64,000 nucleotides of DNA from Treponema parvum. GTDB taxonomy: Bacteria; Spirochaetota; Spirochaetia; Treponematales; Treponemataceae. A program made the translations under genes and the position numbers. The notes beneath the pieces are model-generated. The model had not been told where the DNA came from. It did not search any database and saw only the letters and a program-made list of their open reading frames with translations. The stretch lies in the NCBI RefSeq assembly GCF_017893945.1, contig NZ_CP054257.1:1922001-1986000 (forward strand), read 5' to 3'. Below are positions 59,645 through 64,000 of the stretch, piece by piece (position 1 is the first letter of the stretch; each line of letters starts with the position of its first letter).

Positions 59645-60684
59645 AAAAACGACGCCCGTTTTTTGTTACAATTATTCTTTTATTCTTTACGTTTTCCGCA
59701 GGAGCGCAGGCAAATATTTTCATACAGGATTTCGTCCAAATCGACATGGTAAGGCTCGGCCCGGATGCGAACGCCGTTTACGATGTTTACACGATCGGGG
59801 ATAACACGCAGTCTTACACAGCCGTCCGCTGGATAACGCCGTTTTTAATGAACAAGTATGAAACGTGCTATGAATTATGGTATACGGTAAGAATTTGGGC
59901 GGAAAATAACGGCTATCAATTTCAAAATCTCGGGCAGGAAGGCTCCGGCGGACGGCGCGGACAGGCGCCCACTGAAAAAAACCGTTTTCAGCCGGTCACA
60001 ATGATAAGCTGGCATGATGCGGCCGTATGGTGCAACGCTTTAAGCGAAATATACGGCAAAACTCCCTGCTACACATACAAGGGCGAGGTTATCAGGGATT
60101 CGTGCGATACGGCCGTGCTGGATCTGGCGCAGTGCGACTGGGAAGCGGACGGGTTCCGGCTTCCGTCCGAAGCTGAATGGGAATATGCCGCCCGCCGGAC
60201 TCAGGCAGGATTTCAGCGCGGCGACTCGGCCAGCGGACAGATCGACCGCTACGGCAATAACGACGAAAGCGTGCTCCAGGACACTGTTGCTTGGTACGAC
60301 GGCAATTCAGACGGAACAAGAACCGTAGGAACCGCGGGAACGCCTTTTTCGCCAGACGCGCTCCCCGTCCCCGGAAGCGGAAATGCAAACGGATCGGGCA
60401 TTTTTGACATGAGCGGAAACGTGCTTGAGTTTTGCTGGGACTGGATGGATACGTACAAGGACATGTCTCCGGGAGAGCGCGCCACAGGCCCAGTATACGG
60501 ATTTGAGCGGACGGCAAGAGGGGGAAGCTGGTCGCCTTATACGGGCTTTATATTCTGCGGAGACCGCTATTCCTACGATCCGAATGCAATATACAACTAT
60601 CTGGGATTCAGATTTTGCTCGAGCGGCGAAAATCTTTCGAAAAATTTTTCGCACGATTTTTCGGAGTATTTAAAACAGCAGTAG
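59641..60684 (+). CDS. exported SUMF1/FGE-like domain protein
   Basis: The 347-residue product has a signal peptide (about 1-24, cut near AGAQA) and one SUMF1-type domain filling the rest: TPFLMNKYETCYELWYTV, QPVTMISWHDAAVWCNALS, FRLPSEAEWEYAARR, FDMSGNVLEFCWDW and RGGSWSPY near the end. The first catalytic Cys position of true FGE after the GGS motif is not Cys, so enzyme activity is unproven. It overlaps corA by 4 bases. It is the second SUMF1-like gene in the window (with 4061-5686); the two differ in architecture. Confidence 0.88.
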   Translation: MKKRRPFFVTIILLFFTFSAGAQANIFIQDFVQIDMVRLGPDANAVYDVYTIGDNTQSYTAVRWITPFLMNKYETCYELWYTVRIWAENNGYQFQNLGQEGSGGRRGQAPTEKNRFQPVTMISWHDAAVWCNALSEIYGKTPCYTYKGEVIRDSCDTAVLDLAQCDWEADGFRLPSEAEWEYAARRTQAGFQRGDSASGQIDRYGNNDESVLQDTVAWYDGNSDGTRTVGTAGTPFSPDALPVPGSGNANGSGIFDMSGNVLEFCWDWMDTYKDMSPGERATGPVYGFERTARGGSWSPYTGFIFCGDRYSYDPNAIYNYLGFRFCSSGENLSKNFSHDFSEYLKQQ

Positions 60685-60700
60685 AATTTCCTTAAAGCGT

Positions 60701-60734
60701 GGCATTGCAGAAAATATCAATTTTCAAGAATGCC
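60701..60734 (-). repeat. partial hairpin module B
   Basis: GGCATT ... AATGCC arms around AAAAT-ATC-AATTTT, the reverse orientation and shortened arms of module B. Between convergent genes. Confidence 0.65.
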
Positions 60735-60770
60735 TTTGCATTTGCCTAAAAATTACCGCTAAAACTCCGC

Positions 60771-61967
60771 CTACAGATCTTCCATGGATCTTTGCAAGGC
60801 AAGCATTTGAGCCGGAGTTCCTATGGAAATTCTTAAAAAGTCTTCTATCCCCGGCGTAGAAAATATCCTGACTAAAATTCCGTCTTCTTTTATCTTCCGG
60901 TAGGCTTCTTGCCCGCTTACCCCGCTTTTTTTTGCAAATACAAAATTTGTCTGCGAAGGAAGAACTTCCCAGCCGCAATCTTGCAAGAACCTAGTGAATT
61001 TTTCACGTTCTTCAACTAGGGCTTTTGCGCAATTCACATAATATGCGGCGGATCTGCATGCGGCGCGGCAGGCAACCTGCGTTACCGCATCCACAGGAAA
61101 ATGATTCAGCGAATTTTTTACGGTCGTTACGGCTCTTACAACTTCCGGGCTTGCAACTATATAACCGCTCCTCATTCCCGCTCCGCAAAGGCTTTTGCTG
61201 AATGTACGCACTATTATGAGGTTTTTAAATTCCTGAAGCAAAGGAATGCAGCTTTCTCCTCCGAAATCCGCATAGGCTTCGTCTACGACAAAGGCCTTAT
61301 CCTTGGGAGCGGCTAAAAGCATCTGTCTTATAAGCGAACGGGGCAATCCTATTCCCGTAGGAGCGTTCGGGTTTGCAAAAATCATTCCTGAATTTGTTTT
61401 ATTCGCCTCAAAAACCATCTTTTCGCCGTCAACGCTCCAGTCTTTCTTTAACGGAACGGGGCAAAACGGAATATTGTAAAACCCGCAGTAAACAGGATAA
61501 AAACTGTAAGAAAATTTCGGAACTATAAGAGGTCTGTCTTCGTCAAAAAAAGCGAAAAATATAAAAGAAAGCACTTCGTCGCTGCCGTTTCCCGTGTAGA
61601 TCATATCGGGAAAGACGGTAAAAGGTATTTTGTCTTTTTCGGAAGGAACACAGGAAGCGCATTCGATTGAACCGGCGCCAATGCTGTGTTCGTCAGAACC
61701 GGAAGAAAAAGACGTTAGCGTCCTTGAAAGAACGCCTCCCGTTTTGTTTATCATAGCGGCTATTTCGGCTCTTAAATCGCCGGAATCGGGGTCGGGATAC
61801 AGTCCCAATTTTTCAGGGTTTTCGGATAAAAATTTATTTACGGCGGCCGTCACTTCAGGCGACGGGGGATAAGGGTTTTCATTTGCATTCAGTTTTATAT
61901 AATCCCTGTCTTTAGGCTGTTCGCCCGGAACATAAGGGTGCAAAAAGCTCATACGTTTTGACAGCAT
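60771..61967 (-). CDS. hisC: histidinol-phosphate aminotransferase-like (HisC family)
   Basis: PLP-dependent aminotransferase. The 398-residue product has HisC motifs (KLNANENPYPPSPEV, LYPDPDSGDLRAEIA, YTGNGSDEVL, ANPNAPTGIGLP, VDEAYADFGGES) and the PLP lysine in RTFSKSLCGAGMRSGYIV. A serine-rich insertion of about 40 residues (roughly 80-122) separates the N-terminal part from the GNGSDE motif, which standard HisC lacks; hence the length of 398 rather than about 355. No other his genes are nearby, so an aromatic or other substrate is possible. AAGAGG precedes the ATG. Confidence 0.9.
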   Translation of the reverse strand: MLSKRMSFLHPYVPGEQPKDRDYIKLNANENPYPPSPEVTAAVNKFLSENPEKLGLYPDPDSGDLRAEIAAMINKTGGVLSRTLTSFSSGSDEHSIGAGSIECASCVPSEKDKIPFTVFPDMIYTGNGSDEVLSFIFFAFFDEDRPLIVPKFSYSFYPVYCGFYNIPFCPVPLKKDWSVDGEKMVFEANKTNSGMIFANPNAPTGIGLPRSLIRQMLLAAPKDKAFVVDEAYADFGGESCIPLLQEFKNLIIVRTFSKSLCGAGMRSGYIVASPEVVRAVTTVKNSLNHFPVDAVTQVACRAACRSAAYYVNCAKALVEEREKFTRFLQDCGWEVLPSQTNFVFAKKSGVSGQEAYRKIKEDGILVRIFSTPGIEDFLRISIGTPAQMLALQRSMEDL

Positions 61968-62145
61968 ATTTTTTCCTCTTGTGTATTTTAAATATTCGGA
62001 GGAAGGCCGTCAATGCGCTTTCAAGGCTGCCGGCGCGCTTTCAATGAAAAAATAATTAAATTCCAATCATATGTGAATTTCAGCCGTTAATCGGCCGTCA
62101 TCCTCTTCCCTAACTCATAGTTTACTGCTATATTAAATTTGACTT

Positions 62146-64000
62146 ATGGCGAAAAAATCTATAATTAATATATTGTTAAAATTTTACGCAAACCGTTTAA
62201 ACACATACACTGTAGATTACGATGAATTTATCAGTTATGTAAAAAAATATGCACAGATCCACGTTGAAGAGCAGCCCGATCTGGTCATGTATTTAGGGAA
62301 TGCGGACGCTCAGATTGAAAAAGATCTTGAAGAACTTGAAGCGGACCGCAAAGTACTGATCATTAACAACGATAAAAAACGCACAATTTTCGTCATAACA
62401 ATGTACGTTCAAAAATTCGAAAAACTGTATCAGGAAATTGTAATAAAACCGACGACTCCTTTTCCAACAATATCCGACCTGCCTAAATCCGTGCCGACCG
62501 ATATTTTGTACAAAAAAAATGCGTCGGACTATCTTCACGGGGCGCTGAAAAAACAAGAAACTGACGACAAAATCTTGTATTGTCTTTCCTTGCCGCATGA
62601 AATTCCGCCTATAATAGTTCCTTCGTCTTTAAAAGTTTCTACGCTCGGAGAAATTTGTATGGCGAAGATCCGCCTTCCTCTTCAAAAAGAAGAATACCGC
62701 GGTTATTTTGCAAAAAAACTGCACATTTCAAATCAAGGAAAAGAACTGGCTACAAAAAACTTTTTTGATAAATTTGTAAATTTTTCCAATGACATCATAG
62801 ACGATCTAAAAGAACCCGGCGATAATTTTTATTTTTGGACACAGTTGTGCTATTTTATCAGGCAGGATTATGAAAGCATAAAAGACCGCACCCCCGAAGA
62901 CATAAACGTTTTACAGGCGATATACATAGCGGAAATAATCATTTCCTTTTATAAGGATAAGATAAAACAGGAAAATCAAAAGAGGGAAGCGCTTGAATAT
63001 TTAAAAAAAGCGCTGCAGAAACCTCCTTACTATTTTACGATAAACGACATTACGGGAATCGTAAATGCAAAGGGAGTGCCGCTCACAAAATTATATACTG
63101 ACGACGATCTTAAAGCATTCCTTGAAAAAGAGACTTCAAATAACGCCGACGAAGGATCGTCTCACCTTCCGGATCTTTTGGTATTTAAAGTACAATCTAA
63201 AACGCTCTTTTTTATTTACAAGGACAAGATCTTGCCTCTTATTGTCAGGCTTTGTAACGAAGCTCACGATACTGTAGGAAAGATTATCACCGAAAATTGG
63301 ATAGAATTGCTTAGGAATTTCACAAAGGTGCCTGAAATGTACAATCAGGCAAAATACGAAGAAATTTTACGCTCGAAGACTGAAAAGATGGCTCCTATTT
63401 TGTATGCCCTGCTTAATGCGAATTTTTTGCTTACCCTCACATACGAACTGCGCGCAAAAAGTGCGGAAATTCCTCTTCCCTTATTTGAACACGACCGGTT
63501 AGCGCCTTACAGCTCCCTGCTTTTATTAAAACAGCAGGATCTTTTGGCAAGCGCAAAGTTCGCGCTGCCCTTTTGGTATTCGATTCCCATCGTCAGCTGG
63601 CTCATATCGCTGTTTACAAAAAAGCCTGAAAAGCACAAGCAAAATCCTTCTGGAACGGCATTTCAAAAAGTCAATTACGATCAGGAACTCGCCCACAGCA
63701 TAAAACAGCCGGTAAGCAAGGGCAAGGCTTTGGCGCAGGCAGCGCAGGCGCTTGAACGGCACTTTGTTCAGGAAGGTTCTACGGTCGAACGCGATATGGA
63801 TTCCTATGCCAAAATATGGAACAAGATGATAGACAAAAAAAATCGTGTGAATCTGGAAGAAGACGTAAACGCCTTGATCAGGGACTATATACGAAACGTA
63901 TTCAACACGCTTAACGGCGTTACGTTCGATGAAAATCGGCTGGAAAATCTTGCAAATACGCTGTGCAATACTCCCAATATGAAACGGATCGGAGAGCCTG
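62146..64000 (+). CDS. large unknown protein, 5' part
   Basis: Open from ATG 62146 to the right edge (at least 618 codons), so the gene is cut by the window. The product begins MAKKSIINILLKFYANRLNT. It is hydrophilic with alternating helical segments, no signal peptide and one short hydrophobic stretch (about 473-488, LPFWYSIPIVSWLISLF). I do not recognise a family; the look is that of a conserved spirochaete cytoplasmic protein. No Shine-Dalgarno is visible; a TATATT 11 bases upstream of the ATG may be a -10. Confidence 0.75.
   Translation, partial: MAKKSIINILLKFYANRLNTYTVDYDEFISYVKKYAQIHVEEQPDLVMYLGNADAQIEKDLEELEADRKVLIINNDKKRTIFVITMYVQKFEKLYQEIVIKPTTPFPTISDLPKSVPTDILYKKNASDYLHGALKKQETDDKILYCLSLPHEIPPIIVPSSLKVSTLGEICMAKIRLPLQKEEYRGYFAKKLHISNQGKELATKNFFDKFVNFSNDIIDDLKEPGDNFYFWTQLCYFIRQDYESIKDRTPEDINVLQAIYIAEIIISFYKDKIKQENQKREALEYLKKALQKPPYYFTINDITGIVNAKGVPLTKLYTDDDLKAFLEKETSNNADEGSSHLPDLLVFKVQSKTLFFIYKDKILPLIVRLCNEAHDTVGKIITENWIELLRNFTKVPEMYNQAKYEEILRSKTEKMAPILYALLNANFLLTLTYELRAKSAEIPLPLFEHDRLAPYSSLLLLKQQDLLASAKFALPFWYSIPIVSWLISLFTKKPEKHKQNPSGTAFQKVNYDQELAHSIKQPVSKGKALAQAAQALERHFVQEGSTVERDMDSYAKIWNKMIDKKNRVNLEEDVNALIRDYIRNVFNTLNGVTFDENRLENLANTLCNTPNMKRIGEP

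Noticed and set aside
6201..60734. The spaced hairpin repeats as a CRISPR array.
   Set aside because: Copies are scattered, of several types, with no regular spacers and no cas genes.

Overview
The window looks like chromosome from a spirochaete, most probably a Treponema-type species. The basis is inference from gene content: an envelope lipoprotein/transporter set, a K+-dependent class membrane pyrophosphatase, a motility accessory factor (DUF115), a chemotaxis receptor, an HD-GYP protein, a RarA fusion protein, hflK/hflC, and many lipoproteins with loose spirochaete-style lipoboxes. Nearly all of it is ordinary chromosome. The accessory parts are one complete insertion sequence (about 47686-49052), one toxin-antitoxin pair (17383-17873), an Rhs/YD-repeat remnant beside it (17169-17300), and a family of intergenic hairpin repeats.

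Layout. 1-5686 (minus): an operon of a SUMF1-like protein, a lipoprotein, a family 5 solute-binding protein and two permeases, the second cut by the window edge. 5919-5992: tRNA-Pro(GGG). 6371-16177: S1-domain protein, chemotaxis receptor (minus), pyrophosphatase, rsgA, mutS2, argR. 16215-20560: TatD nuclease, toxin-antitoxin pair, class II aldolase, purine permease. 21142-30576: cell-wall and surface genes (DD-carboxypeptidase, deacetylase-like propeller protein, zinc-ribbon protein, LysM/M23 protein, signal peptidase, PASTA PBP, DUF115). 31333-39546: HD-GYP, aldo/keto reductase-like protein, glyQS, a TrpXYZ-like ABC transporter, argC. 39635-49533: TPR lipoprotein, rarA fusion, nudC, argG, CobW-type metallochaperone, alpha/beta hydrolase, IS, arfB. 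49660-64000: hflKC with an unknown partner, acyl-CoA carboxyltransferase, glycerate kinase, two unknown genes, corA with a possible leader peptide, a second SUMF1-like protein, hisC, and a large unknown gene cut by the right edge.

Three themes link separate loci. First, argR, argC and argG lie in one window; argR and argG carry ARG-box-like sequences over their predicted transcription starts. Second, several genes (tatD, dacA-like, lepB, TPR lipoprotein, nudC, alpha/beta hydrolase) have a -10 hexamer only 6-9 bases before the start codon and no Shine-Dalgarno, which predicts leaderless mRNAs. Third, a modular hairpin family recurs at a dozen sites: a GTGCGC/GCGCAC palindrome, then one of several longer hairpins, then an AATTTTA tail that often runs into a Shine-Dalgarno sequence. 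One module type (D) abuts the ribosome-binding site in the same orientation at all three of its copies, and arm variants show paired changes. This last system is the best candidate here for something undescribed.
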